This document shows, piece after piece, positions 44,015-59,000 of a stretch of DNA of 64,000 bases; position 1 is the stretch's first letter, and every line of letters starts with the position of its first letter. Source of the stretch: [Clostridium] aerotolerans DSM 5434 (lineage in GTDB: Bacteria; Bacillota; Clostridia; Lachnospirales; Lachnospiraceae). The stretch lies in assembly GCF_000687555.1 (NCBI RefSeq), contig NZ_JHWJ01000017.1:1-64000 (forward strand). The letters run 5' to 3'. Position numbers and translations under genes: made by a program. Below the pieces are notes generated by a model. The model searched no databases and was not told the DNA's origin. It saw nothing but the letters and a program-made list of their open reading frames with translations.

Positions 44015-47000
44015 ATGAAAAATATCAGAAGAAGAGCAAGCCGCTTAAAGAGAGCGGTTGCCTGGTTACTTACCGCTGCAATTGTAAGTGGTAATGTATC
44101 TCAGCTGGGAGCAATGACTTCATACGGGGCAGAGCGCAGCTTACATACGACCGCTACGCCATCAAGCGCAGATGTGGCGTCACCGTCAGAGGCAAATGCA
44201 TCCGAGGCCAGAAAGGTGATTGATGTAACTGTCACCCAGTCAGCCATTTTAAAAGTACTTAAGAAAGATTCCGACCGCAGGCCGGAATTTAACGAAGACC
44301 AGGTTCCTTTTGAAGGGGAGCAGAAAGATCTTGTAATAGAAAAGATATATGAAGAGCTGGAGGGAAAAACTCTGATTCTTCAGAGAAAAGTGGGGAAAGC
44401 CATGTATCTGGTGGTGGTGTCCGACACTTTGGGGGGAGACCCATTTTCTGACTTTGACCCATCAGACAGAATCAGCCAGGAAGCAGCCCTAAAAAATGTC
44501 CAGGTGATTGGCATTAACGGATACAAAGACAGGGAGTGCCAGTTCAGGCTTAGAATCACTGGAGAAGACATGACTATTACGGATGCCTCCATCAGCGAGT
44601 TTGCTGTGGTGGGTGAGAATGAAACGGATCCAGATGGGTTAAAGTCTGTAAGCCCTGAACCCGTTAATTCCTCCGGTGGGGCCGGTTCAAATGCTTCTCA
44701 GACGGTTACAGGGGAAAACGGACAGGAACAAAGCGGCGAAACTGCCGGTGCGGGAACACAAAATACAGGAGCACAAAATACAGGAACACAAAATACGGAA
44801 ATACAAAACTCGGAAACACAAGGTACAGAGACACAGAATACGGAAACGCAGAATACAGAAACGCAGAATACAGACACACAAGATACAGACGCACAAAACG
44901 CAGACACACAAGGCGCAAACACACAAAGCTCAAACACGCAAAATACGCAGACACAAGGTTCGGAAACTAAAAATAACGGAACAAAAAATAACGAAACGAA
45001 TAACAGCAATTCAGAAGGCAGCGAAACAAAGAATACGGGAAATAAAAGCAACGTATCCAATTCCCATAAAACTGATTCAGAGAATCCTAAATCAGAAGCT
45101 GAAAAGGGAATTTCCAGTAATAATGAGTTGAAGCAGGGAAATGACTCTGGAAAACAAGCAGAGCGTCATGAGGCTGGAAAGGATTCTAACGAAGCAGCAG
45201 ACAAGAGCGGACTTTCTGTATCCATTTCAAAGCATCAGCTCCCGGTTCTGTTTGAGTCTAAACCTGACATTGCCACAGCTTCTCAGGCTGAGGCAGATCC
45301 ACAGGTGTTTGATGGAGCAGATATCATTTCTCTGGGTGACAGATCCTTATCTGATGAGGAGCGGGAATCTCTCATGGGATTAAAGGAAGAAACGTCTCTG
45401 TTTTCATTGTTTAAAGATACCACCTTTGATCTGGTGGTCAGAAGCTTTGGAATCACCACCTTAAGCTCCGAAATCAATAGTGAGGTTAAGCTGACACCTT
45501 ATGAGACAGCGCTTTCCTATTACGGTCCGGATGCTGAGGATAAGAAGGACGTGGTGGAGCTTCATCTTAGCCAGAGCCAGTCAGGTGCTATTAAGGCCGG
45601 AATTATATACAGCTATACCTTGACCTACGCCATGCAGACTGCCCCTGTTTATGAGTATGCAGCCGGTGGAAAGCTCTCTCTGTTTGACCTATACGAGGAT
45701 GCCAGAATAGAATTTACGGTTCCAGAAGGGATTCATTTAGAAGAAAAGGCTGGAAAGGTCACTCTGATATCTCAGGGGAACGGCCAAAGCGTTTATGAAA
45801 TTCATGTAGGAAATGATAAGAGTGAAATTGTGCCTGGAAAGCTTGACAGCATCACCATCAATGCCTGGATCGACGGAAATGGAGAGCGGGCAGAAGGCGA
45901 AGCTTTTACACTGCCGGAAGACAGCGTGGTTTTCTATGCCAAGGTAAAGGTGGCAGACAAAACTGATAAAGAAAATATAACCTATCCAGGAAGCATTGAG
46001 ACAACGACTTATGGGGAACAGCCGGAGGATACCTCCCTTCGTCTGGTTTCTGATGACAGCTGGCATATTAAAAAACGGGTTTATCCCAATGATAATTCCT
46101 ATGTGGTGGTTCGGGATGATAACGGGACGCCACAGTATGTAGATATCACCTACCTCATTGAAGTAGGAATGAAGGGAAGCTCTGGTGACATCTCAAGGCA
46201 GCCGGGGGGAACCATTTATCAGACCTACGGGCGTACTGGATTTGAAAAGGATTCTTATAAGATTACAGACTCTCTGTCCATAAAGACTGAGGGAGCGCCG
46301 GAGGTCATGAAACCAATAAAAGTCACTGGAGTTTGGGCCGATGGATCAAAGCTTGATACCATAAGCCAGGAAGATGGTTCCATATCCATTTCCCAGTATA
46401 AGACCCAGGGGCAAAATGGAGCTGACCATATTTACGTATCGGATCAGGCACCGACCTACAGCTCTTATCTGATAACCGCCCGTTATCCTTATGAACCGTT
46501 CCTGTTAAAGTACAACGATTCCAGGATTTCTGATTCGTCTGTCTTTACCATAACCAACAAAGCCCAGCTGGAATATGCGAAGCTGGGAACAGGTACTGTG
46601 ATTCGGGAAGATTCCCAGGCAGATGTTAAGATTCATGAGGTCAACCGTCCGGCAGTCATCCGCATTAAAAAGCAGATTGACGAAGGGGTAGGTACCGTTA
46701 AAGATTATGGTCTATCCATGGAACAGGAGTATCCTGGTATGGCTGGATTTCAGATTTATTCTCTGGATGGTTCTGGTAAGGAAACGCCTTATGAGAATTA
46801 CACGGTCATTGATTCAAATGGGAAGAAAATAGATTCAAAGAGCATTTTAGTAAATCCATCCGTGGAACCGGGAGAAGAAGGAAGCTATGCAGCCTCTGAC
46901 CGGGGATATATAGAGATTCAGGTCGATCCTGGCACCTATATCATCCGGGAAGATAAAATGCCTGCAGGCACTGCATTTGCCAGGGCGAAAGCAGGTGATA

Positions 47001-50000
47001 AGTCCTTCGTAACGGAAAACAACATAGAGTTTAGCTTAAAGGAAGGAGAACGGGAAGAAGTCACTGTGGTCAATGGGGTCATTGGAAAGGGTTCCATTGA
47101 GTTTTATAAAAAGGCCCAGATATGGGGAAATGAAGATACCAGTGAACCTCGTTTAACTGGCCTTGAAGGGGCGGAATTCTCCTTGCTTGAAAAGAAATCC
47201 GATGGTTCCTTTGCAGAGGTGAAAACAGTAAAATCCGACAGCAATGGATTTGTCCAGTTTAAGCCGGTATCACCTGGTGATTATGTTGTCCGGGAAAAAA
47301 GCGCCAATGGCTATATTCTTGATTCCAGGGACTATCCGGTCACTGTAAAGGCGGGAGAGATTTCACGTGTAACAGAAGGCGATAACACGATCATCAATAC
47401 CTTAAATGAAGGCCGGGTGAACGTTACAAAGCTGGCTCAGAATAATGGCGGTTCTTATATTCCGGTTCCGTCAGGCTTTCAAGGTGATTTTAATGATAAG
47501 TTCTGGATTGAAAAATTTTCTGAAAGCAGTAAATGGGAAAAAGTGACCATTGGATCAAAGACTACCTATTCCCTTGACGGAAACAGCCGGTTTAATGTGA
47601 ATCTCCCTGTGATGGGAAAGGATGGCCTTAAGGCGAAATATCGTCTGGTAGAGTTGGTACCAGATGGATATTCTAATGGAAATCGGCCAGAGGATGGCTT
47701 TACCCAGGAGACAATTTCTGGAAAGACCTATCTCTATAAAGAATTCACCCTGACTCCACTTAAAACAAATGAGCTGGAGGTAAAGAACAACAAGGGTGGA
47801 ACCTTAAAGCTTAATAAAACGGTTTGGGCCATTAACAGCAATGGAACTTTAAATAAGAATGCTTCTAAACAGAATTACCGGTTTAAGCTTTATGCCTCAG
47901 AGAAAAATGGGGGAGGCCTTTTTGAAGTTAACAATGGAACCATTTATACTACAGATGGAAATGGAGCCATTACAATAAAAGGCCTTGATGTTACAAAGAA
48001 GTATTACTGGTATGAAGTGTCAACAGGTGCCCGTCTGGAATCGGATGACCCTGCAAAAATGATGGAAGCTTATATCGACGGCAGTAAGCAGCCGGTGATT
48101 GGACCCTTTGAGCTCAGCCGGGAGCAGGATACCAGTGTAAGCGCCTGTAATGTTCCTCAGAAGGTTCCTTACTGGTTCTATAAGTATGACATTACAGACA
48201 ACAAAGCAAGCATCAGTGCTAAATTTAAAATCACCAGACAGGATAATGGCCAGCAAGTATATTCAGGAGCTATAACTCAGGGCGGAAAATATATTTTGCT
48301 GGATCCTGGCACCACATATGTGGTTGAGGAGACAGAAGCTCCTAAAAACTTTGTAAAAGAGGAAACCAGCACCATAACAACGCCAAATGGACCAGTGACA
48401 AAGAGCTTGCTGGATGGCTGGTTCTCCACCTCAAAACCCTTAAAAAAGATTTATAATAAGCCATTTAAAGAAGTCAGCTTAAAGAAGATTCTTCATCAGG
48501 CTGACGGTACCACCACAAGCAATGTTTCCGTATCCTTTGAGGCTTATACAAAGGATAATAACGGCTTTCACCAGGCAGTGCTCCCAAGCGGAAGCAATTC
48601 TTTGGTATCCAACCAATACCAGCCTGTGGCACCTGGGACATATTATTTTAAGGAATCCGTACCAGGTGGAATCATTAATCCACGTTTCCTTCTTTCCCAA
48701 CAAGGAAATGGTATTTATAACGGATATGAAATTAGAGAATCTCAGATTTATTACGGTCCATTTACCATAACAGCAGCCTTAACATCAAACGAAAAGAAAA
48801 TGGATCTTAATTTCAACGGCCAGCCTTTTGAAAACTATCAGAATCTTGGAAGAGTGAAGGTGACAAAAAAGGATGCCCTTAAGGATACGGTGGTAAAAGG
48901 TGCGGTCCTTGGTATCTTTAACCGGAATGAATTTAACGAAAATGACTGGGAAAACAGCATTCAAAAAGCCATTCAGCAAAAAACCAGCGATGGGAACGGT
49001 CAGGTAGTCTTTGACAGCAGTGCCTTAAGAATCTTTGATGACAACGGCAACAGAATCCCGTATGTTATTGCAGAGATATCACCGCCAGCTGGATATCTTC
49101 AGTCTTACCAGGTGCTTAACACCTATTTAAAGGAAGGAACGGTCATTACCACAGAAAATGGTGTAACAGGCGGGAATGAGCTTATCATTAAAAATGAACC
49201 TAAGCTTACCATACGGACTCAGAAGTACTGGCAGGATGGCTGGAATGACCAGTTTTATCCATATAACCGTGTCCTTGGCAATGTAAAGCTGGCTCTTTAT
49301 AAGGTGAATGCTTCGAATCCTGGACTTGCGGATTACGTGAAAACAGAGACCACCAATCCTTATGATGGAATTGCCACCTTCCAGGAGATCAACCGGAATG
49401 ATACGTATTATGTTGCAGAAGTAAAGGTGCCGGACAGACAGAAAACAGGTCTTTCCTTTGACCTTAACATGGGAGATAAAAGGCCCCTTCCACTGGAAAA
49501 CGGGGAGCCAATAAAGACACTGAATGTAAGGGACTTAGAATCTCTCTACAATGCCGTCCGGTATACGGGAAAGGATTTAAATAATACCACAGATTCCCTG
49601 GTTCAAAACACCAGCCCCCTTTATAATTACCGGTCATGGGTTCAGTTTAACATATTAAAGGTCTGTGCCGGATTCTGGCCCAATGGAATCCCTCATTGGC
49701 AGGAGAAAGTAAATGGAGCCAAATTCACTCTTTATAAGATGCTTGATGATACCAAGTCTCTTGCGTCCATACAGTTAAAGGATTTGCAGGATAACAGCAG
49801 ATTTGAAGCTGTGGATCATTACGAAAGCGGAACCAGAGTTGATCCAAAAACAGGAGCCAGGGCAGACGGTGAGTTTGATACCGCCATCCTGGAAGCAGGA
49901 AAGGTATACTGGCTGGTAGAGGATGAGGCAGCGGTGGGATACGTTCTGCCAAATGGTCCCCAGATCGTTGGTGTTTTCGTACCAAAGGATGGAGGGTATA

Positions 50001-53000
50001 GAGGCTGGGAGGCAATCCGCCACACCTATGAGAACGGCAGGAATAACCGTATTGCAAAAATCACCAACTTCCATGGGGATGGTCCTGGCGGACTTTCCCG
50101 GTATCATTTCCAGATATCCTTTAATAAATGGCTAAAGGATGAAACAAAAACAGGAGAGCCTACTCTTCTTGGAGGAGCAAAGTTCCAGATATGGCTCTTA
50201 GACCCGGAAACAAAAGAAAAGCTGATTCCTGTTGATGTGATTGAAACAGGACTGGAATCAGACGGAACCTATAAAACCGGCTATGGATTATCAAAAATCA
50301 TCAACTTTGATACCTTAAAGAAAAAGCTGGAGGAACAGAATTTATACCGTGACGATTTATTTAAAGTGAATGAGGAGAAGCATCAGCTTCAGGCAGAGTT
50401 TGCCCTGGAAGAAATCTATGCTCCGTCCAAGGTCCGCCTTGACCCAACCCTTCATTATTTAACGGCTACGGTAGAAAAGGATAAGGATTATATTGATACC
50501 CAGTATTTCTGGGATAAGACAAAGGATAACAGCCACCGTCTCATGAATATTCTCTCCTCAGAATATCCGGTGACTCTTGTAAAATACGGTTATGTACCGG
50601 ATACCAGTACGTTTGGAAAAACCGACGATGCTCTTGACGGCATGAACTTAACCAGAACCCCTCTTTCCGGAGTACAGATGGAGCTATGGAAGTATCAGTG
50701 GAAGGATACCGGATACGAATATGTGAAGCTTCAGACGTATACGACAGGAAGTGACGGACGCGTAGTGGTTCCAGGAGGGCTATCATCCGGCCATTACCGG
50801 ATCAGGGAGATTCTTCCTGGTAAGCTTACTGGCACTTATATCAACATGTACAATGGGCAGGCCGGGCTTTACCGTTATTTTACGGTAGGAAGCTCACCCC
50901 TTACGGTAAATGTATATAACCCGGAAAAACCAAACCTTACCATTGAAAAGACTACCTGGAACGGGGAAAAGCCGGATGGCCTTAGTGGAATGGGCTTTAC
51001 CATTAAAAAAGACAATGGGGCAACGGTAAATGCCACTGTGAAAAAGGAGGAGGATGGCAGATTCATTGCCAGGTTTACTGGACTTGAAAGCGGCCCCTAT
51101 ACCTTACTGAAGGAAGATTTAAGTAATAGTGCTTCCCAGATGGTTACAGGCAGCTATTTTGAACCTCAGAGGTTTTATGTAGGCTACTCACCAAAAGCAG
51201 ATGGGGAACAGGTGGCTTTATGGCCGGAAGATGGCAGTGTAACAGGAAACATATCCACCTTAAGTGTTAAAAATCCAAGGCTCTCTGACCTTACCATCCG
51301 AAAAACGGATGGAGAAACAGGAATCAGTGATTCCAGCTTAAAGGGTGCCTCCTTCCATTTGGAATACATGAAGTTCCGGTCAGGAATTGACTATTCCCAG
51401 GGACAGCTATCCAATGTGGAGGACCCCGGCTATCAAAATCCGGATCAGGGCTTTAGCCAGGCAGCAGGTACGCTCATAGACCAGAGCGACGGTTCCTATG
51501 TGTTAAAGAACTGTGAACCAGGCTGGTATCGGATCACGGAGGATAAGGCACCAGAAGGCTATACAAAAGAAACAAAGCCTGTGGTGGTGGCAGTGACTGG
51601 AGACATGGGGGCTGCCTATAAGCATACAGAAGTTTCCATTGCCAACAGAAAAAAAGCAGAGCTTACCATTGTAAAGAATCTGGAGTTTGGAGAAGGCTTC
51701 CTTAAAGATGGAAACTTAGAAGAAAAGCTTCCGGCTCAGATTGTGTTTGATGTTTACACCTATTATAACAATGGATACCATCAGGTGCTTGATGAAACCG
51801 GAACACCAGTTCAGGTTAAAATCAACCAGTTTACAGCAAAAGACGGTTATTATACCGGAAGTCAGACAGTATTACTCCCTCAGAATCCGGAAGGAGGTGC
51901 CTATTACTTAAAGGAGCAGGAGCAGCCAGACTGGAGCATTTCTAAGGAGAATGGGATCGATAATGGAACTCTTTTTGGAGATGGATACTTCCAGGCAGGA
52001 GGAGGAGCTGATTTCACCTCAAAGAATCCTGTCTCAGTGACCGTAAAGAACCAGTATGCAAAAGCAAAGGTATTGTTAACAAAGGTAAATGGAGATGATC
52101 CGTCAAAGAAACTGACCGGAGGAAGCTTCCAGCTATATGCAGACCCTGAATTTAAAAATAAAGTAGGAGATTTTGCAGAAGTCGGTCAAAGCGGTATCTA
52201 TGAGATTATCTTCTCCACAAAGCTTTACCATGACGGACAGTATTACATCAAGGAAGCAAGCGCACCAGCCGGTTACATTGGCATAACAACTGCCTATCCG
52301 GAAGGAGGACTTCTTGCAGAAACAGGAAAGACAACAGAAGTCACCATGCCCAATAAGAGCGGTGTAGACTTAAAAATTACAAAGTTAAGCGGTATGGGAG
52401 ATACAGAAACATTAAAGCCCGGCATTACCTTTGAGCTTTATAAAAAGTCTTCTTCCGGAGTATGGAACTACGTGACCACTGGTGTTACAGACAAGAATGG
52501 AGCCCTTTCTTTCCTTGGGCTTTCCATGGAACCGTCGGAGTCTTATGCCGTTTATGAGACAGAGGAGAGGGACCATGGGTTCTTAAAGTATCAGATGGAT
52601 ACCTTCGAAGGAAGCAAAGGACTGATTAAGCCCATTCTTACAGATGTAAACAAGAATGGCGAGACAATCAACAGCCTGGAGCTTTATGTACTGGCGGATG
52701 AAAACACGGTCCTGCCAGGGGTATATGAGTTCAAAGCCCATAACCAGGAGGCACTGCCTCTTAAAGTATTTAAAAATGATATTAACAGACAGGATAACCC
52801 GGATTCTTCTGTGAGTGCCGTAATAAAGGTAACAGATAAGAAAACCGGGAAACAGGTGGGAGACCAGATTTCTGTTCCTTATGGTGAAACCGGAACCAGC
52901 ATACTGCTTCTTCCCGGAACGTATGAGGTAGAAGAAACAGAGGTTCAGGAAAATCAGAAGGGCTATATCATAAACCGAGATGATGACAGAACCGTTTTAA

Positions 53001-56000
53001 AGAAAGAGGTGACCATAGAAAAGGGAAAAACACCTGAAGCCCTTGAATTTACCAACGTTAAGCAGAAAACAGAGCTGGCCATGGAAAAAACATCGCTTAC
53101 CACTTCTTTAAAGGATTTATGGTGGAACGATGGCCAGACCGTAATGTATACCCTGACTACCCGTGTTACAAACACCATTCCACTTGATGGGTTCGTGATA
53201 AAGGACCGGGGGCTTACCATGCTAAACGGCGGAAAGAGTGTTCTCCCTGAATCTGAATATACCAATGAAAAGTACACCATAACTTCCATAAAGCTGGGGA
53301 AATCTACGGAACAGAACCGGATTAAGGGAGCAAAAACAGGAACCATTATGGCGGATGTGACCTTCTATGATTTTAAGGGCAGCCAGGTGGGAAGCGTTCA
53401 AAGCGTAAAGGTATCCGGTGATGGTGAAATCGCCCTGATCCGTCCGGTTAGCGGAAAGAATGTGAAGTCCTTCCAGATCAGCTACCGGGATGATACCTTA
53501 AAGAATTCAACCGACCATAAATACCTCCTGGGTCAGGATTTCACACCGGGAAGTGTGGAGGTTACGGCTAAGCTGTTCCGGCAGGATGCAAAACTGTCTG
53601 ACGGCAGCTATAAGGAAGAGATCAAGTATATCAATAACCAGGCAGATGCAGTAATGAGCTACCGGGAATGGGATAGCAAAGGCACATTAAGCCAGGAAAC
53701 AAAAAAGAAAGAGCAGACTTCTTTCGTAAACATTCCGATTACCCAAAGCAAGGCACCTGTCATAACCGCGGAGAAGAATGTCACTCCTATCAGGGAGGTT
53801 CAGGCAAATGACATTTTAACCTACACTCTCACTGTGAAAAATGTGACGAAAAGCAATGATCCTGACATCGTCCCATTAAGAAAACCGGTACTCATCGACC
53901 ATATACCGGAAGGGGTCACTGTTTCAGGAGAATCCGAAGGAGAAGACCGAATCTTAAAGGCAGTCCGTATTGTAAGTGGGCCTTCCGGAGTTGGAATTGA
54001 AAAGACCGTGAAAAAGGTGGATGCCCATACCGGGCAGGAGACGCTGTTTATACTTCTGAACGGAGAGCTAAAGCAGAATGAACGGGTTACCGTTGAGGTT
54101 CAGGCTAAGGTTGCAGGAAATATTGTCAGCTATGGAAAGAATATTTTAAATAAGCTTTATGTCACCAGTGATGTGCTTCAGCCCCCATTTTCCTTAAATA
54201 AGACAGGTGCCTCCTTTATGGTGGAAACCAATTCAGGGGATCAGTGGCCAAGTGCCGACTTACCAGGGGGCGTTCTTCTACCAGATGAAAAATACCGCTC
54301 TTACGGGTACGTATCCGATTCTGCAGAAAACTTCATGAGCACTGGAACAGGACTCAGGCTTTTTAAGGAGGTCAAAGGTAACTTAGATACCAGATTCGTG
54401 TCAGGCACCACAGCAGGAAGGACGGCAAAGACCATTGATGGAGACGGCGATTCTTCGAATGATGGTTCTGTATTATACCGCTTGACCATTAACAATGATT
54501 CCACGACCAACTACGTCTCCAAGCTGCAGCTTATGGATATTCTTCCAACCAAGGGAGATCTAAATGCAGACAGCAACAACCGTTTGAGTGACTACAGGCT
54601 GAAATTTGAAAACATCCAGTCCATTTCCATTGAAAATCAAAAGGATGAAAGCAATCCAGGACGAAAGATTGAGGACTTTAATTACCAGCTGTCTTATTCC
54701 AATGAACCATTTGACAATAAAAATACGGTGAAGACAGCTAAAAATGGAGTCTTAAATGACAATAGCAATGGTTTCTGGTCTGGCAGCAGCAGCGATCCAT
54801 CTGCGTTCCGGTTAAAGATCACTGACAATGACTTTTACCTGGCCCCAGGGGAGAACCTGGTAATCGTATACAAAACAACGGTGCCGTATACAACGGCAAA
54901 GGAGCTGGAAGAAGTCGCTTATGGTTATGCGGTAAATGATTTCGCACTTACCTACAGCTATAGGGAAGGCGGTCCGACTGGAAATGAGAAGGCAACCGGG
55001 CAGATTCAAAACAGCAACGCTCCACAGGTACTCTTAGTGCCTGGAGATGTAAAGGTGTCCGGCCGTATCTTTATTGATGAAAACAACAGCGGACTACAAA
55101 ATAAGAATCCTGAAAAGGATCATCTGCTTACGGATCTTCTGCCCGTTCTGACATCTGGCTATTTTAATGTAGGCCTGATTAAGTACAGTAAGAACGGAGA
55201 CGATGAGGTGGCCGGGGCAGCAGGCCCAGATGCCAGATTTACCTTTGGAGGACTGACTCCTGCCAAACCCTTTGGAATCCTGGGAACCCAATTTACCCAG
55301 GCAGAAGAAAGCAGCTGGTATCAAAACCAGGCGTTAAATGTATCAAAGCTAAAGGGAGATGATCCGGCTCACTACAGGATCCGGGTGACCACAGGTGCAA
55401 TGCCGGCTGGGTTTGAAGACCTGATATTAAAACTATCAAAACCATTTATGACATCAAATGGGGAGAATGGAGAGGCTGGAAGATCCAGACTGCCCTCATC
55501 CTTAAAGGAGGACGGAAGCAATTACGCGGAGAGCCTTGACAGCAATTTTAAGGAGGGAAAAGCGGGTTACGCATCCGAAGACTTCTTCTTATGGTCCACC
55601 TCCGGGGAGTATGATACCACCAAGGATATCGGCTTTGTGCCATACCGCAATGTAAAGGTGAAAAAGACGGATTCCTATGGAAATCCAGTGGAGGGCGTGC
55701 ACTTTAGCGTTTATGGGCCATTTACCAATGAAGAGCTGGCTGAGCTTGAAAGGACCGGAATTACAGATGTGAAGGTGCTAGGTGCTCCCGCAGCAGAAGG
55801 AAATACGGCTTTAAAAGACGAGGAGGCCCTCTTCCAGGCAGGAGACTTATTCTATTACCGAAACTACATCATTGCGGAAGACGGGGCGCCTGAGGGGTAT
55901 GAGATGGAGCGTGCCACATCCTCGGATATGGAGCTTATGAAATCCTATCAGGTAGCAAATCAGAAAGCTTGGGTTCTTAGAAGCAAGGAATTTAAGACAG

Positions 56001-59000
56001 AGGAGAACCCGATCCCAAGCGTTGTTATGGTTAAGAATGCCTATAAAAATGGATCACTCACCTTTAATAAGATCGATGAGGCCACTGGAAAAGGATTATC
56101 CGGAGCCGCATTCCTGTTAAAGAAACAGGATGACGTGCCGGAATTTGCTTGGAAGGCATTTACAGCCGCTGTGATAGAAAGCCAGAATGCAATGGGAGTG
56201 GCTAAGGCAGAAGAAACAGACCAGGGACTGGAATTTGAAACACTGACGGGAGCTGTTGCCCTGACAGGAATTCCGTATGGCTCCTACACCTTATCAGAAA
56301 TCCGGGTGCCGGAAGGCTATGACATCACAAAGAAAGTGAAAGATCTGGACTTTAAGATCACAAGGGATGGGCAGGAAGTAACACTTCCTGAAATCTCTGA
56401 CAACAAGATCACCAATGCAAGGACCGGTTACAGTCTGACCTTGCGAAAGACTGATAACTCAGGCAACCAACAGGTAGAGGGCATATCCTTTGCCATCGAA
56501 GGACCTGGAACGTACGAGAGTAAATCCTGGATTCCATTTTCCAGGGACCGTCTCGTGATTAAGGATAGTACGAATACCGGATATGAGGTGAAAGAAACGG
56601 ATCAGGAAGGGCTTATTACCTGGAATCTTCCTTATGGAGATTATCAGATTAAGGAGCTTACCAAGGAGGGGTATGAATCCATAGAACCCTTCTATGTGAG
56701 AATTGCCGCCAATGGAGACGTTTCCATTCTGGGCTCTGATATAAGAAAAGAGCTTACCCTTCTAAATTCCAAGCAGAAGGAAATCAACCTGTCCGTAGAA
56801 AATACCATAAAGACAGCACCTCTTGCCACCCAAAAGCTGGATGGGGAAACGCATCAGTCTGTAGCTGGCGCAGAATTTGAGATTAGGGGAACCTCCCTGA
56901 TTCCGGGAGCATTTAAGGCCTACCAAAAGCATATTACAGGTCTTGGAGTGTCTCATGTGATATCAGGAGAAGACGAGGGCGGACTCTTTATCCGTTATCA
57001 GGTGACCGGTGATGATTTAAAAGGAACCGGAACTCTGACTCAGATTCCTTATGGAAGCTACACGCTACAGGAAACAAAGTCACCCGATGGCTATATTCTT
57101 GAGCCGGGTAAGGAGTGGAGAAAAGAATTCAAGCTGGAAAGCCCTGAGGGTCTAAGCCTGACAGGGGAAGATGGAATTGTAAATGAACCTCATGTATTAA
57201 AGATTGAAAAGCAGGATGAGTTCACGAAAAAAGTTCTATCTGGTGCGGAATTTACCCTGATTACACAAGATGGATGGTATGTGAGCCTTAATGAAGCCCT
57301 CTCATTTGTTGGTGTAAAACAAAATGAGGATAGCACCACCAGATTTATTACGGGAGAGGACGGAACGGTCACAATTAAGCGTCTGCCACCAGGAGAATAC
57401 ACCTTAAAGGAAACAAAAGCCCCAGCCAATTATTCACTGGCGGGTGATACAAAAATTACGGTACTATCATCCGGCAACCGGGAAACAGTGGTGATATATG
57501 ATGTGAGAAGCGAGGCCAGAATCAGGCTGTTAAAGACGGCTGCCCACGACCATGATATGAAGCTTTCAGGGGCAGTCTTTGAAATCTACTCTGACCCGGA
57601 TTTAAAAACATTAAAAGGTACGATTACCACTGGAACCGATGGAGCCGGCGAATCAGATATGCTGCCCCTTGGCACCTATTATGTTACAGAAAAAGGAGCC
57701 CCGGACGGTTATGAACGAAGTGACAACATCTATCCTGTCACCTTAAAGGAAGACAGTGAGGCAGTCACGGTACTTTCAGACGGAAATGATTTCATTATCA
57801 ATCATTATGGTACCGGAGCACTTGTATTTGATAAGACAGATAAAGAGACTGGTGAGAAGTTAAAAGAAGCCCGGTTCTCTGTATCGGAAAAGAAGACCCA
57901 GGTAGAGGGAGCGTGGAATGACTTTATCTCCATTTTGGAAAAACAGAGTCAGGATGACCTTCTTTCTATGGGAATCAGTGATTTAACGGCAGAAGAAGGT
58001 AAGCTTCAGTTTACAGCGGTTGACGGTCATGTATCCTTAAAAGGACTTCCTTTTGGAACGTATACCTTGAAAGAGGAGAGAGCACCGGAAGGTTATTTAA
58101 GCTTAAGCGGAAAGACAGAGATTGATTTTACCCTGTCAGATGCCAAACGGGAAGCCGATTTAGGAAATAACAATATCATTGTAAATGAGCGGGCAGAATT
58201 TGAAATCCAGATAAAGAAAGTGGATAATCTGGGACGGAACATCAGCGGAATGCAATTTCGCATTCTGGGACCGGGAAAATACGAAGACGGAGGACTCCTT
58301 TCTCTGTTTGGCGCAGAACGGTTCCACTCAGACGATGACTCAGGAACCGGAATATTCACCACCGGGGAAGACGGAATCATAAAGCTGGGCTTAAAGCATG
58401 GAGATTATCAATTAAAAGAAATTGCCACAGACCGGTACGATTCCATGGAGCCCTTCTATATCCGGGTGAATAAGGATGGAACTATAACCGTGTTAAAAAA
58501 TCCAGACGGAAAGGTTTCCGTACCTAGCGAAAAGCCGTCAGAACTGCTTGTGACCAATCAGATCAGCACCGGAAGAATGGAGCTTGAAAAGGTAGATAGC
58601 GAGGAAAAGACAATCCGGCTTAATGGAGCAGAATTTACCCTTACCAGTTTGGAAACTCTGGTGCCGGGTGCCTGGGACAGCTACAGAAATCTGGCTGCGT
58701 CTCAGGGAGCTGTCTGGGATAAGAACGGGGTAAAGGGAAATACCATTACCTTCACCCTTCAGGGCAAGGGTTCCATTGAGAACCTGCCTTACGGAACCTA
58801 TCGGCTGACAGAAACAAAAGCCCCGAACGGCTATGTTCTTGGGACCCAGCCATGGACCAGTGAGTTTACCATTGGAAGCAGCCAAAAAGAGATTCTCTAT
58901 ACCACCTCCGGCCTGTTAACAAAGACGGAAGGACCAGTGGAAAATATGCCGTCAGCCATTACCGTAATAAAAACCAATGCAGTATTGGCAGATCTAAGGC

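Noticed and set aside
44756-45043. Possible CRISPR array
   Set aside because: Units are 15 bp, contiguous, degenerate and in frame with the surface protein; there are no spacers and no cas genes.
44676-45131. Long overlapping frames on both strands within the TQNTE repeat
   Set aside because: They are produced by the 15-bp periodicity. Translations are low-complexity (Cys/Val or Lys/His rich) without starts supported by an RBS.
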